In this document: positions 1 to 8,169 of the stretch, one piece after another
How positions within the stretch are numbered: position 1 is the stretch's first letter
How the letters are laid out: the number at the start of each line of letters is the position of its first letter
NCBI GenBank assembly: GCA_964554185.1
Contig: CAZKNJ010000037.1
Location: 1 to 19,304, forward strand
Length of the DNA: 19,304 bases
From: CAZKNJ01 sp964554185
Lineage (GTDB): Bacteria; 4484-113
Direction: 5' to 3'
Notes under the pieces: generated by a model
Told to the model about the DNA's origin: nothing
Databases searched by the model: none
Seen by the model: only the letters and a program-made list of their open reading frames with translations
Translations under genes and position numbers: made by a program

Positions 1-2
1 CC

Positions 3-800
3 TTACCCCTCCGGCGGGGCGTCCAGGGGCGGCGGGGGCTCCAGCGGAGAGCGGCCCTGGCGCTTGGCGATAATGCCGGCGATGACCGCGATGAGGATAC
101 CGATGGTCAGAAGGATGCTGAAGGCGTGGCCCGCCCGCTCGGCGTCCTGCACCAAAAACCGCGCGCGGCCGACGAAGAGGGAGACGCGGGCCATCACCGT
201 GCTGCCGAAGCTGGCGCCGAACGCGACCATCAGCACCCAGATGCCGATGTCGGCGGTACGGCCGATGGCGCCCTTATGCTCCACGCTGAAGAAGAAGTAG
301 ACCAGCACGGTGAACACGCAGATGAAAAGCAGCAGCGCATTGACCAGCGCGGGAACGAATTCACCCACCGGCGCGCCCACCACCGGCCCGAGGTTGACCC
401 ACGGGAAGGTGGAATAAAGCTGCGCTAGCAAGTAGCTGTTCACCGTGGGGCCGATGGAGGTGCCCGCACCCCAGCCGACGATGAACGCCAGCGCCCAGCG
501 GCTGAGCCACGCGATGGCGGGCACCATGCGCGCGAGCATTATCAGGCCGAGGATACCGGGCACGAGGTAGCTGTAGTTTGGCGTCCAAGGCTGGCTGGGC
601 TCCAGGTTCACGAACACGCGCCCGATGAAGTCGGGCCGGACGATGGTCCACCAGAGAAACCACACGATGTAAGCGTTGCTGATGCCGAGGTAGAGGTGTT
701 CGCCCAGGCGGAAGAAGGGGTTGTCCTTGTAGAGGAAGGACAGCATCATCAGCGTCAGGCCGGCCGCCACCCAGATGCCGATCAGGTCAAACGCGTTCAT
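3..800 (-). CDS. 7-TM membrane protein, last visible gene of the envelope operon
   Basis: Product of 265 aa, function unknown. Hydrophobic segments near residues 6-23, 34-52, 76-90, 99-121, 150-171, 183-205 and 227-244 suggest seven membrane helices, followed by a proline-rich C-terminal tail (a PPPP run near 255-258). The start is the ATG at 800 because it overlaps the stop of the upstream gene as ATGA (797-800), a typical translational coupling arrangement. The frame stays open to about 1091, but that stretch lies opposite well-conserved coding sequence of the upstream gene and reads as low-complexity Arg/Gly, so I excluded it. It is the fourth gene after the DUF6754-like gene and very probably encodes a membrane subunit of the same complex. 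The operon could continue beyond the window edge. I recognise no catalytic or transport motif. Confidence 0.85.
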   Translation of the reverse strand: MNAFDLIGIWVAAGLTLMMLSFLYKDNPFFRLGEHLYLGISNAYIVWFLWWTIVRPDFIGRVFVNLEPSQPWTPNYSYLVPGILGLIMLARMVPAIAWLSRWALAFIVGWGAGTSIGPTVNSYLLAQLYSTFPWVNLGPVVGAPVGEFVPALVNALLLFICVFTVLVYFFFSVEHKGAIGRTADIGIWVLMVAFGASFGSTVMARVSLFVGRARFLVQDAERAGHAFSILLTIGILIAVIAGIIAKRQGRSPLEPPPPLDAPPEG

Positions 801-1636
801 CGCGCCTCCCCCTTCGGCCGGCGTTCTGCCAGCTTGCTCTGCACGTAGAGGAAGTTGCCCAAGAGAATGAAGATAACCAGCAGCACGTGTACGATGGACT
901 GGCTGTTCATTCCGGCGGAGGCCGCGCCCTTCATGTGCACCAACTCTTCGTATTCCGCCGCGGCCTTGAGGCCGCCCATCAGGCCGTTGATCTGACCCGA
1001 CTGGTAGAACGAGAAGTAATCGGCGAAGGATACCGCGGTGCAGCCCGCGCCCATCGGGTAGCCGCCGGGCGTGGAGCCATAGGCGACCCACGGGCGCACG
1101 GTCTCGCCCGCCGCCAGGTCAACCAAGTACTTAATGCCGCCGCGCAGGCGCGGGGTGCGCTGGATGATGGGCATTCCGCGGGTGGACCGGCCGAAGGCGT
1201 CCACCGTGAACATGCGCCCGATGTTCTGGTTCATTCCGCGCACCACTGCGACCATGTTGGGCTTATAGCCCAGGAAGACGTAGTCGGTGCCGTTGACCTT
1301 GCCAAACTCGTCGCCCACGGTGGTGAACGCCGTCATCCCCAGGCCGGCGCCGGCGGGGTTGAACAGGCAGACGCCGAGGACGTACAGGTCTTTGCTGAAC
1401 GCGTGGCGCATCACCGCCAGCAGCATGGGATACAGCTCGGGTTCGCTGGACGGGTCAAAGTCCACCGCAACCATAATGGTGTCGCCGGACTGGAGGTTCT
1501 CGATCGTGTTATAGACAGCCTCCACCTCTGGAGTCGGCAGGTTGGGCCACCTGTCGAAGGGGAAGATGAGCGGCAGGAAGACGCCCAGGGCTATCAGGAT
1601 GTAGAGGACGGCGCGCTCAACCGGTCGCACGTGCAT
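797..1636 (-). CDS. Membrane-anchored extracytoplasmic alpha/beta domain protein
   Basis: Product of 279 aa. A basic N-terminus precedes a helix at about 9-27, then a domain of roughly 215 residues, then a second helix at about 248-265 and a basic tail. By the positive-inside rule the domain faces outside. The domain alternates predicted strands and helices, for example DTIMVAVDF (52-60), LYVLGVCLF (84-92), DYVFLGYKP (118-126) and IKYLVDLAAG (168-177), as in a Rossmann-like fold. It ends with a Gly-rich stretch around 213-223 (SGQINGLMGGL). I recall this pattern from uncharacterised bacterial proteins but cannot name a family with certainty. The start overlaps the upstream stop by one base (TAATG), and its own stop overlaps the next start by four, so it is an integral operon member. 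Confidence 0.85.
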   Translation of the reverse strand: MHVRPVERAVLYILIALGVFLPLIFPFDRWPNLPTPEVEAVYNTIENLQSGDTIMVAVDFDPSSEPELYPMLLAVMRHAFSKDLYVLGVCLFNPAGAGLGMTAFTTVGDEFGKVNGTDYVFLGYKPNMVAVVRGMNQNIGRMFTVDAFGRSTRGMPIIQRTPRLRGGIKYLVDLAAGETVRPWVAYGSTPGGYPMGAGCTAVSFADYFSFYQSGQINGLMGGLKAAAEYEELVHMKGAASAGMNSQSIVHVLLVIFILLGNFLYVQSKLAERRPKGEAR

Positions 1637-2355
1637 TAGTCGCCGCCTCCCATGTAAGTCTTCTCAATGCCGAAGATGATGCGCACGCTGGTGGCGATGA
1701 TGCCCAAGCCCACACCTAGCACAATGCCGCGGAAGCCCGCCGCGTTGGGCACGTTCAGCAGCCAGCCAGTGATGTTCTCCAGCCGTAGCCAGGCGAACGT
1801 GCTCTCCGGGCTGATCCAGCCGGTCAGCGAAGTGCCCAGCGGCACCCGACCCAGCATCACCAGCACCGCGGCGACGAGCAGCACCAGCGCCTGCGAGGAC
1901 TTGGCGCGGAAGCTGCGGTAGGCCGCTGAGGCGATGTAGAACGCGAGGATGGAGAAAACGGTTGCCTGCATCGGCACCATCATATTGAAGAACATCCACG
2001 AAAACACGCCGGTGGTGTTCTCCAGCCCGCCCCAGGGGTAGTAGGAGGTGACGGGGGCGCCGAGCTCCGGCGCACGCCACCAGGGAATCCAGGCGATGGT
2101 CATCGCGACGAACGAGAGGATGAGCACCCACGAATACCCGTAGCCCGGGCGGCGCTTGCCCACCCGCTCAATGTGCTGGCCGAGGATGGAATTGATGCCC
2201 AGCACCATGGCAAATGCGCTGATGATGGCCACCCAGGAGTCCAGCGTCAGGCCCGCTTCCTGCGATGCCGCGCTGGGGATGAAGAAAATGATGAACGTGA
2301 ACACGCCCAGCACGAAGGCGATAATGATCGGTAGCTGTCGGCGCATGAAGGTCAT
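1636..2355 (-). CDS. 6-TM membrane protein of the envelope operon
   Basis: Product of 239 aa, function unknown. Hydrophobic segments at about 8-28, 40-58, 75-93, 120-145, 155-172 and 208-226 predict six helices. The loop between helices 3 and 4 is rich in Trp, Tyr and Pro. No transporter, enzyme or channel signature is evident. It begins 3 bp after the stop of the DUF6754-like gene and its stop shares a base with the next start, so the genes are read together. The ATG at 2355 is used here; a second in-frame ATG three codons downstream (2346) is equally possible because neither has a strong ribosome binding site. The likely role is a membrane subunit beside the 7-TM protein of the same operon. 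Confidence 0.85.
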   Translation of the reverse strand: MTFMRRQLPIIIAFVLGVFTFIIFFIPSAASQEAGLTLDSWVAIISAFAMVLGINSILGQHIERVGKRRPGYGYSWVLILSFVAMTIAWIPWWRAPELGAPVTSYYPWGGLENTTGVFSWMFFNMMVPMQATVFSILAFYIASAAYRSFRAKSSQALVLLVAAVLVMLGRVPLGTSLTGWISPESTFAWLRLENITGWLLNVPNAAGFRGIVLGVGLGIIATSVRIIFGIEKTYMGGGD

Positions 2356-2358
2356 GGG

Positions 2359-3810
2359 CTATCCCGCGTGCTGGTTGAACACCTCCATAAAGTACTCCAT
2401 CCATTCGCCGAACACACCCAGCGGGTGTTGCGGATTAGCCTTGGCGCCGAAGTACAGCGCAATAGAAAACACCAGCCCCGCCAGCAGCGCGATGAGTATT
2501 ACCGCCTTGGCCATATCGCTGGCCTTGATGCTGCCCATCAGCTTGGGCTCGCGCGAGATATAGGCGCTGGCCGCGTAGAGCTCCTCGCCGATGAGTACAT
2601 AGTCGCAGGACGTGATAAAGAAAGGTATCTGGACGTTGGAGTCGGTGCCCGCAATCTGGATGGCGCCGGTGGACTGCCCCACCTCGCCGAGCAGCAAGCT
2701 CTCGGCGTAGTAATACCCGAAGAAGAAGTTGGCAGCGGGCTTCTCGCGCACCATCATGCCGTTCACCGCCGCCACATAGCTGAACTGGTCGTTGGTGAGG
2801 AAGAATATGTTGTCCGGGTTGTACGCGTCCGGCCGGCCGGCCTCGAAGTACGCTTCGCGCACCGTCTCCTGGCACACGCTCATCACGATGGGGTCAAAGC
2901 ACGGGACTTTGACCTTGCTCTCGTAGTTGGCGACCTTGCGCGCCACATGTCCCAGGAGGTTGGTGGCGGCGATGGTGGAGACCGTCGTCATCGGGTCCAG
3001 CCCGCAGAGGTAGAACATGGGGCGGCCCATCTCGGTGGCACGGCCAATAGCCTCGTCCACCGCGTCCAGGCCGGCGATGCGCCGGATGTACATATCTTTG
3101 CGGCGCGCCGTCTCGATCATGAAGAGGATGACGCCGACGAACACCACGCCCATGATGAGCACGTTGAACTTGGACCAGTCAAACCACTGCTCCACCGGGT
3201 CGGCGTGCAGCACCAGGTCAAACAGCCTTACTGAACCGTTGGTGGTCACGCCCAGCTTGAAGTAGAGGTTCTCCAAGTCGTACTCGTAGAGCACCGGCTC
3301 CGGTCCGGCAGGCAGCCCGTTCGCCAGCTTGTCCTCGTACACGAGCATCGCGTTCTCATACTCGTTTGCCGCCGACTCATCAAACGAAGTCAGGTTGATG
3401 ATGGCGTAGTGGTAGTTGCGGTGCTCCCGCTTGTAGCTGAAGTACTGGAGGTTCTCCGCCATCAGGTTCTCGTCCAGGCTGATGCTGCGGAAATCAAAGG
3501 GCAGCGGCTTGTACGGCCCGTCCGGCCCCTCGGAGAAGTACACCGTGTAGCGCACCTTCTCCGGCTGGCTGGGCGACTGGCGCCAGGTGATAACGATGGA
3601 AGTGCCATCGTCGTTGGGCAGATCGCGCACCTCTATTTCCTCAGGTTGCTGGAACGCCAGTAGCACGCGGGGGGTAATCGGCGGCGGAACGGCGCCGGCA
3701 AACGGGGCGGCGCTGCCTACATCGTTGGCGGCATGGGCGAAGGGGATGAAAGCGAGCGCAGCGAGAGCGGCGATTAGACAGAAAAGCCGGTTACGGGTAC
3801 CCGCGCGCAA
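2359..3810 (-). CDS. FN3 / DUF6754-like membrane protein, first gene of the envelope operon
   Basis: Product of 483 aa. It has a Sec signal peptide (about 1-27, ending AHA before AND) and a fibronectin type III-like region (about 57-137, with ITWRQSP and YTVYFSEG). A further extracytoplasmic segment leads to a helix at about 216-234. A basic stretch (ARRKDMYIRR, 235-244) then opens a domain of about 190 residues, placed in the cytoplasm by charge. A last helix at 435-455 is followed by a short tail. The middle domain (AGLDAVDEAIGRATEMGRP, 246-264) resembles what I remember as DUF6754; a profile search would settle it. The start is TTG at 3810, chosen because AGGAGGGAG lies immediately upstream and the signal peptide begins there. 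A near-consensus promoter at 3837-3865 drives it. No known catalytic motif; Cys at 269, 304, 313 and 402. Confidence 0.85.
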   Translation of the reverse strand: MRAGTRNRLFCLIAALAALAFIPFAHAANDVGSAAPFAGAVPPPITPRVLLAFQQPEEIEVRDLPNDDGTSIVITWRQSPSQPEKVRYTVYFSEGPDGPYKPLPFDFRSISLDENLMAENLQYFSYKREHRNYHYAIINLTSFDESAANEYENAMLVYEDKLANGLPAGPEPVLYEYDLENLYFKLGVTTNGSVRLFDLVLHADPVEQWFDWSKFNVLIMGVVFVGVILFMIETARRKDMYIRRIAGLDAVDEAIGRATEMGRPMFYLCGLDPMTTVSTIAATNLLGHVARKVANYESKVKVPCFDPIVMSVCQETVREAYFEAGRPDAYNPDNIFFLTNDQFSYVAAVNGMMVREKPAANFFFGYYYAESLLLGEVGQSTGAIQIAGTDSNVQIPFFITSCDYVLIGEELYAASAYISREPKLMGSIKASDMAKAVILIALLAGLVFSIALYFGAKANPQHPLGVFGEWMEYFMEVFNQHAG

Positions 3811-3811
3811 A

Positions 3812-3820
3812 CTCCCTCCT
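3812..3820 (-). promoter_or_regulatory. Ribosome binding site fixing a TTG start
   Basis: On the minus strand AGGAGGGAG ends two bases before the TTG at 3810. It is one of the strongest Shine-Dalgarno matches in the window and supports initiation at this rare start codon, with no in-frame ATG in the signal peptide region as an alternative. Confidence 0.75.
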
Positions 3821-3836
3821 GGTGTGAAGTTTTCCG

Positions 3837-3865
3837 ATTATACGCCTGCGCCTCGAACGCGTCAA
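3837..3865 (-). promoter_or_regulatory. Sigma70-type promoter of the envelope operon
   Basis: Minus strand: -35 TTGACG (3865-3860), 17-bp spacer, -10 TATAAT (3842-3837). Only one base departs from consensus and the spacer is optimal. The predicted transcript starts near 3830, giving a leader of about 20 nt that carries the AGGAGGGAG site. The four-gene operon can therefore be expressed independently of the upstream cysteine-rich gene. Confidence 0.85.
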
Positions 3866-3895
3866 CGAGCCTGGCGGTAGAAAACACCGCGGAAT

Positions 3896-4459
3896 CTACA
3901 TTTCCGGCGGATTGGCGACCACGCAGACCTTCAGGTTGCCCTTACTCACGCATTCCTCGCCGTCGGATACTACGACCGTGAGCACGGCATCGTAATGGGA
4001 GCTGGTGCACCAGCCTTCTTCGTCGTTGCAGAAGAACACATCCACCGCGGCCGGTATCTTCAGCTCGCCCAGCGGGCAGTCATCCGCCAGTTTCACCTTG
4101 ACTTCGACGGCTTTGGTGCTCTGCAGCATCCCATTCTTGGCCGTGGCCGGGGCCAGCTTCTCGCCGGGCCAGGTGTAGGTGAGAGGCTTGATGGACACCG
4201 GCAAGTCCTTGAGCGCTTCTTCCACAAAAACCACCGCCGCCGCCGGGTCTTCGCCAAAGTGGTGACCGGCGGGCAGCACGAAGTAGATGTTGAAGGTCAC
4301 TTCCGCGCCAGGCTGGAACATCACGGACGGCACCTTGCCCTTCTTGGGGCAGTTCTGGCAGCCCTCGCCAGCTTCCTTGACCGCAGAAGTGATGATGAAT
4401 ACCAACGCCAGCAGCAGAATGGCCGCCGCCGGAGCGGTTCTGAATCCACCGAATCTCAC
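3896..4459 (-). CDS. Cysteine-rich membrane-anchored protein, DsbD N-terminal domain-like
   Basis: Product of 187 aa. A signal anchor or signal peptide at about 9-27 is followed by a CQNC motif (34-37) and a predominantly beta domain. Seven cysteines lie at 34, 37, 128, 144, 151, 170 and 179. The stretch IPAAVDVFFCNDEEGWC (135-151) followed by a beta strand resembles the region of the DsbD N-terminal domain where a strand carrying CxxxxxC precedes the final strands, so a periplasmic thiol-redox role is a reasonable inference. The membrane electron-transfer part of DsbD is absent. The start is GTG at 4459, preceded by AAGGAGA at a spacing of about six. The gene lies 75 bp after the large lipoprotein gene on the same strand, with no convincing promoter of its own, so it is probably transcribed from upstream. 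Confidence 0.72.
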   Translation of the reverse strand: MRFGGFRTAPAAAILLLALVFIITSAVKEAGEGCQNCPKKGKVPSVMFQPGAEVTFNIYFVLPAGHHFGEDPAAAVVFVEEALKDLPVSIKPLTYTWPGEKLAPATAKNGMLQSTKAVEVKVKLADDCPLGELKIPAAVDVFFCNDEEGWCTSSHYDAVLTVVVSDGEECVSKGNLKVCVVANPPEM

Positions 4460-4480
4460 AGGCAGTCTCCTTTATAGCCC

Positions 4481-4513
4481 CGCCGGGCGGCCGCCAATTG
4501 CCGCCGCCCGGCG
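4481..4513 (-). other. Perfect 11-bp inverted repeat between two genes
   Basis: Arms cgccgggcggc (4481-4491) and gccgcccggcg (4503-4513) are exactly complementary around an 11-nt loop containing CAATTG. The hairpin sits between the stop of the large lipoprotein gene and the start of the cysteine-rich gene. There is no T-run after it on the minus strand, so it is not a standard intrinsic terminator. It could instead attenuate transcription, stabilise the 3' end of the lipoprotein message or mark a processing site. Confidence 0.6.
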
Positions 4514-4534
4514 TAAGTTTCAAACCGATTAAGC

Positions 4535-7500
4535 CTATTCCCAGCTTACATACGTTCCGACATACAAATTAGAAATGGTTGGAACGGTCGCGTGCGTCGC
4601 ATAGACATTCAAGAAAGGCTCATAGGCGTCCAACGAATGGTAGACCGATATGTCCTCCTCGTCTTCGTACCAGTCTATCCACACCTCATTGCGCCCCATA
4701 TCATCCAGCATTGATACGTATGTGTCAGCCCAGTAGTATCCGGGGTCATCTACGTACCCGCCATCTACGTAGGTCATCACCGGCCCGTACTCTACACGGC
4801 ACTGGGACATGGTCATTGAGTAGGCTGCTTGCGACGTGAACTCGTTGAGCACGTAGTCACCGACCTCGTCGTCCCATTCCAGCAGGTAGCCGCCGCCGCC
4901 GCCGCTGATGTCGGCCACGGTGATGCAATAGTGCTCCAGGTCGTCCAGCGTGAGAGTCAGGCCCTTGTTCATACCCGCAGTTTCCGGGAAGTTGAAAGTA
5001 CTGCCAGCGTAGTCGTCGTATACACTGACAGAGTTAGTAGCTCCTTCCAAGTAAGCGGCGACAACTGGCCTGCCGTCGGCGTAGCGCGCCGCGACGTCAT
5101 ACTGGCTGATTACGTTGGCAGTGCTGAAAACAACCTTCAGGGAATGAGATGCCATATTGTCATCGGATTCCAGCAGAACAACCTCAGAATTACTCCCGGG
5201 GCGTTGCGTCGCAATATAGACATCCTGCGTCGAATCGGTTCCAAGAGCGATCTGCGGACCTGTAGTTGGAATCGCCGTGAATGTCTCCAACACCGCGGGG
5301 CTGCTGAAGCCGTCGGTCGGATTACCCGACATGTAGACCATCTGGCTGCTGCGCTGGTAGGCGATGTGGAAGTCGCCACTCGCGTCCAGCGACATGGTGG
5401 CGCGGCCCAGCGTGCCGGAGGCGTTGCTGTCCAGCTTGGTGTACTCCCACTGGCACCAGGGCACATGGGAGAAACCGCCCATCTGCATCACGCCAGTGAA
5501 GTGGCCGAACCACAGGCTGCGTTCGCCGCTCTGCGGATCAATGTCGGAGAACACCACGTTCGGCCGGCCGTCCTCTCCGAGGACCACCGCCTGGTTGGAA
5601 AGCAGATGCCCCGGCGTGGCAAAGCCATCTGCGATGTCTTCCCAGGGGCAGCCCGAAGACATGTCGTCCCAGAACTGCACCCAGGCCACGTCGCGCATGG
5701 CCGCATCATAGCAACTGAAGTGGGCTCCAATGAAGCCGGAACCATCGTGGATGATTTGGGCGCCGCCACGGCCCACGTGAGTAGGCTCACGGTACTCATT
5801 GTCGTCCACGTACTCCAGATTCCAGGTATAGTCCGGATCACCGCGGAACCCTTTGAAGAATGTGTACTCGCCACTGTGGCCGACCGCATACTGGTCGCCA
5901 TTACCGTAAACGAACAGATCCACCGCGGCGCCGTAGGGCCCATCACCGCTAGTGACCGTCTCCCTGATGTAGCCGTCATCATCCCGGGCCCACCTTACTT
6001 CGTTGTCGGTGCACCACAGGATGTTCTGGGTAGCGGTTCCCGGCTGCCAGCGCAGAACCGTCTCCGTGATGGGATCCGACGATGTGCCAGCTATCTCCGA
6101 ATCGTTGTTCCAGGTATCCAAGTCGAAGGAGTAGCAGAGGCGCACCTCCCAGTTAGGCGTATAGTCCGGGCTGTAGAGGCCGAAGGTGATGCCGGCGATG
6201 AACGATCCACCACCAATCGCACTAGTCCTGCGCGAAGATGCGCCGAGCGAACTGGGCCCGTGCGGCGGCGAGAAGACTGGCAACTGGCTTACATCCACCG
6301 AGCAGTAGAAGCCGACCTCCTCGCTATAAGCGCCGTCTGCGGTGTAGACCGTGTTCACCGTCCAGCCCGATGCTCCCGACATCCTGTAACCGCACTGAAC
6401 CTGAGCCCCGTTCATACTCCAGGCCAGCACAATGTCAACATTGCCGGAGCCATCGTCGTTCAGGTACATATCCAGGTCGTCACCCGGAGTGTCGGTGGAG
6501 CCGGCCTGGTAAACCTGTTCGTCACCGGTCACGCCGACACCTGGTTCCCAGGTGCCGTACCGGACTTCGCTCATCCAGCCGTAGTGCTGGTAGGCGTAGT
6601 GGACTATGCCGTTTGTATCAACCGCAATTCGGGGCCAGCGCATCTCCTCCCAGGTTGAAACAAGTACTTCACTGACCCACTCGCTTTCACCCGAATCCCA
6701 GTACGCGAGGAAAAGCGTTGCTTCACTGTCGTAATTGTTCGGAGTATTGTCCGTGAAGATGACGTATTCAGCGCCGGAGTTGTAGTCGTAAGCCGTATCG
6801 GAGTACTCGCCCATATTGAAGCCGGCCGCCACGCCCTCGGGCAGGCTCTCCTGCCACCCGTTGAGCGCGTGATAGATGTAGTGGTTGCTGGACACGTCGG
6901 TGGTATCGTGGCGGATTACGTAGACTTCGCCCACCAGCGTAGTGTCCGCCGGCATGGGGAACGATATCTCCGTATCGGAGAACAGCGAGAAGTCGTCGGA
7001 AGAAACCGACACTCCGTTGAAAACGACATCCACGTCGTCTTGGATTGTGCCGAAGTTCCTTCCAAGGATGTGTATTTCGTAGTCCCCGTTCCTCACCGCG
7101 TAGTTGGGCGTGATAGATGAGATGTAAGGAGCGTAGGTAGCAATCACGTCAATCCAGCAGTGATTGGTGACCTCCCCGTCAATGAGCATCTCAAACTTGT
7201 GCAGCCCGGTCGTGATTTCATCCGGCACAATGGCCATAACCTGATCATCCGACCATGACCTGAACACGCCGCCATATGGCACATCATCCACCAGCAGCAG
7301 GTTGGTTCCGTCCGGAAGCCCGAAATTAGCTCCGTAGAAGCTGAGAGGATAACCGGTGTTCACGGGATCGGGATCAAAGGAAAGGATATAGGGCGACAAG
7401 CACTGGAAATCGCCGCTGGTCTGTTGCTGGGTGCTGTTGCTCTGGACGGTGATTCTCCCAACCGTGCTGCCAATGGGAACGCTCACGCGGATGCGGTTGT

Positions 7501-8155
7501 CTTCCCAGGTGAGAATAGTCGCCTGCACCTGGTCGACCCGCAGAGCGCTCGGCCCCTTGTTGTTCTTGACACCGGTGAAATACACCGCGTCGGTCGCTTC
7601 GTTGTACTCGCTGAAGCGGCGGCCGGTGATTGAGACCGTTTGGCCGACCCTTCCCTGTATCGGAGAGAAGCCCTCAATCATGAAGTCCTGAATCGTGATG
7701 CTGCGCTGCTGCGAAAGCCGGCTTTCGTCTCCATCAATATCTACGGCAGTCACCCGATAGTAATAGGTGACGCCCTCCGTGGCAGAGAACTTGTCGTCGA
7801 ACAGAATGGCCGTTGTGCCCTCGGGCGGTTGTGGCACCTGATTGCCACCATTCACCCGCAGCGCGGGATTGGCCTCTGTAATCGGCTGGGTGTCGCGGTA
7901 GGCGTAGTAACCCGTGGTGTTGGGCACGTTTACCCGCCACCAATACAGCTTCACCCCGCTTGGCGCGCCGGACACGTCGCGGGTCATCACTAGGTCAAGG
8001 CCTGCGTCAAAATCCTCGTCCAGCGCGCCGTCCGGGCCACTTGCAAGCGGTAGCGAAAGGCTCCGCTTGCCTCCGCCGCAGGATACCGATGAAAGGCCAA
8101 CAAGCAGAATGGCGGCTGACACCGCCAGCGCAGTTGCAATCAACCATGTTTTCAT
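4535..8155 (-). CDS. Large lipoprotein with FN3, three IPT/TIG domains and propeller-like repeats
   Basis: Product of 1206 aa. The N-terminal signal ends in a lipobox (LSSVSC; Cys26 would be lipidated), so it should be anchored on the cell envelope facing outward. Next come an FN3-like domain (about 55-155, YYYRVTAVDIDGDES) and three IPT/TIG domains (about 157-255, 257-340, 343-430), each starting with the characteristic I-x-x-x-x-P and G-x-x-V/I patterns. The remaining 770 residues contain recurring units such as WPRIAVDTNGIVHYAYQ, NQAVVLGEDGRPNVVFSD and GRATMSLDASGDFHIAYQ, as in secreted beta-propeller proteins. No enzymatic motif was recognised. The frame can start at TTG 8161, but AGAGGTG seven bases before the ATG at 8155 favours the ATG. 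It lies 63 bp after another TIG lipoprotein and is probably co-transcribed with it. A surface binding or adhesion role is inferred. Confidence 0.85.
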   Translation of the reverse strand: MKTWLIATALAVSAAILLVGLSSVSCGGGKRSLSLPLASGPDGALDEDFDAGLDLVMTRDVSGAPSGVKLYWWRVNVPNTTGYYAYRDTQPITEANPALRVNGGNQVPQPPEGTTAILFDDKFSATEGVTYYYRVTAVDIDGDESRLSQQRSITIQDFMIEGFSPIQGRVGQTVSITGRRFSEYNEATDAVYFTGVKNNKGPSALRVDQVQATILTWEDNRIRVSVPIGSTVGRITVQSNSTQQQTSGDFQCLSPYILSFDPDPVNTGYPLSFYGANFGLPDGTNLLLVDDVPYGGVFRSWSDDQVMAIVPDEITTGLHKFEMLIDGEVTNHCWIDVIATYAPYISSITPNYAVRNGDYEIHILGRNFGTIQDDVDVVFNGVSVSSDDFSLFSDTEISFPMPADTTLVGEVYVIRHDTTDVSSNHYIYHALNGWQESLPEGVAAGFNMGEYSDTAYDYNSGAEYVIFTDNTPNNYDSEATLFLAYWDSGESEWVSEVLVSTWEEMRWPRIAVDTNGIVHYAYQHYGWMSEVRYGTWEPGVGVTGDEQVYQAGSTDTPGDDLDMYLNDDGSGNVDIVLAWSMNGAQVQCGYRMSGASGWTVNTVYTADGAYSEEVGFYCSVDVSQLPVFSPPHGPSSLGASSRRTSAIGGGSFIAGITFGLYSPDYTPNWEVRLCYSFDLDTWNNDSEIAGTSSDPITETVLRWQPGTATQNILWCTDNEVRWARDDDGYIRETVTSGDGPYGAAVDLFVYGNGDQYAVGHSGEYTFFKGFRGDPDYTWNLEYVDDNEYREPTHVGRGGAQIIHDGSGFIGAHFSCYDAAMRDVAWVQFWDDMSSGCPWEDIADGFATPGHLLSNQAVVLGEDGRPNVVFSDIDPQSGERSLWFGHFTGVMQMGGFSHVPWCQWEYTKLDSNASGTLGRATMSLDASGDFHIAYQRSSQMVYMSGNPTDGFSSPAVLETFTAIPTTGPQIALGTDSTQDVYIATQRPGSNSEVVLLESDDNMASHSLKVVFSTANVISQYDVAARYADGRPVVAAYLEGATNSVSVYDDYAGSTFNFPETAGMNKGLTLTLDDLEHYCITVADISGGGGGYLLEWDDEVGDYVLNEFTSQAAYSMTMSQCRVEYGPVMTYVDGGYVDDPGYYWADTYVSMLDDMGRNEVWIDWYEDEEDISVYHSLDAYEPFLNVYATHATVPTISNLYVGTYVSWE

Positions 8156-8162
8156 GCGCAAT

Positions 8163-8169
8163 CACCTCT
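8163..8169 (-). promoter_or_regulatory. Ribosome binding site choosing ATG over TTG
   Basis: Minus-strand AGAGGTG lies seven bases before the ATG at 8155 but touches the alternative TTG at 8161, so it decides in favour of the ATG. The 3' arm of the 8170-8206 hairpin ends directly against it. Confidence 0.65.

Noticed and set aside
801..1091. N-terminal extension of the 7-TM protein
   Set aside because: The extra 97 codons overlap the upstream gene and are Arg/Gly-rich; the ATGA overlap at 797-800 marks the natural start.
887..1639. A 250-codon plus-strand frame, and a similar one at 2368-3234
   Set aside because: Both are antisense to well-supported operon genes with overlapping starts and stops; the compositions are typical of high-GC shadow frames.
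3874..3890. Hairpin gcggt/accgc as terminator of the cysteine-rich gene
   Set aside because: Five base pairs only and no T-run; more likely chance in GC-rich sequence.
4471..4476. TATAAA as -10 element for the cysteine-rich gene
   Set aside because: It overlaps the AAGGAGA ribosome binding site, so a transcript starting there would lose it.
4829..6658. A 609-codon open frame on the plus strand
   Set aside because: It is antisense to the large lipoprotein gene. The translation is rich in Arg, His, Ala and Val with no domain, and the opposite strand shows a lipobox, TIG motifs and repeats in its own frame.
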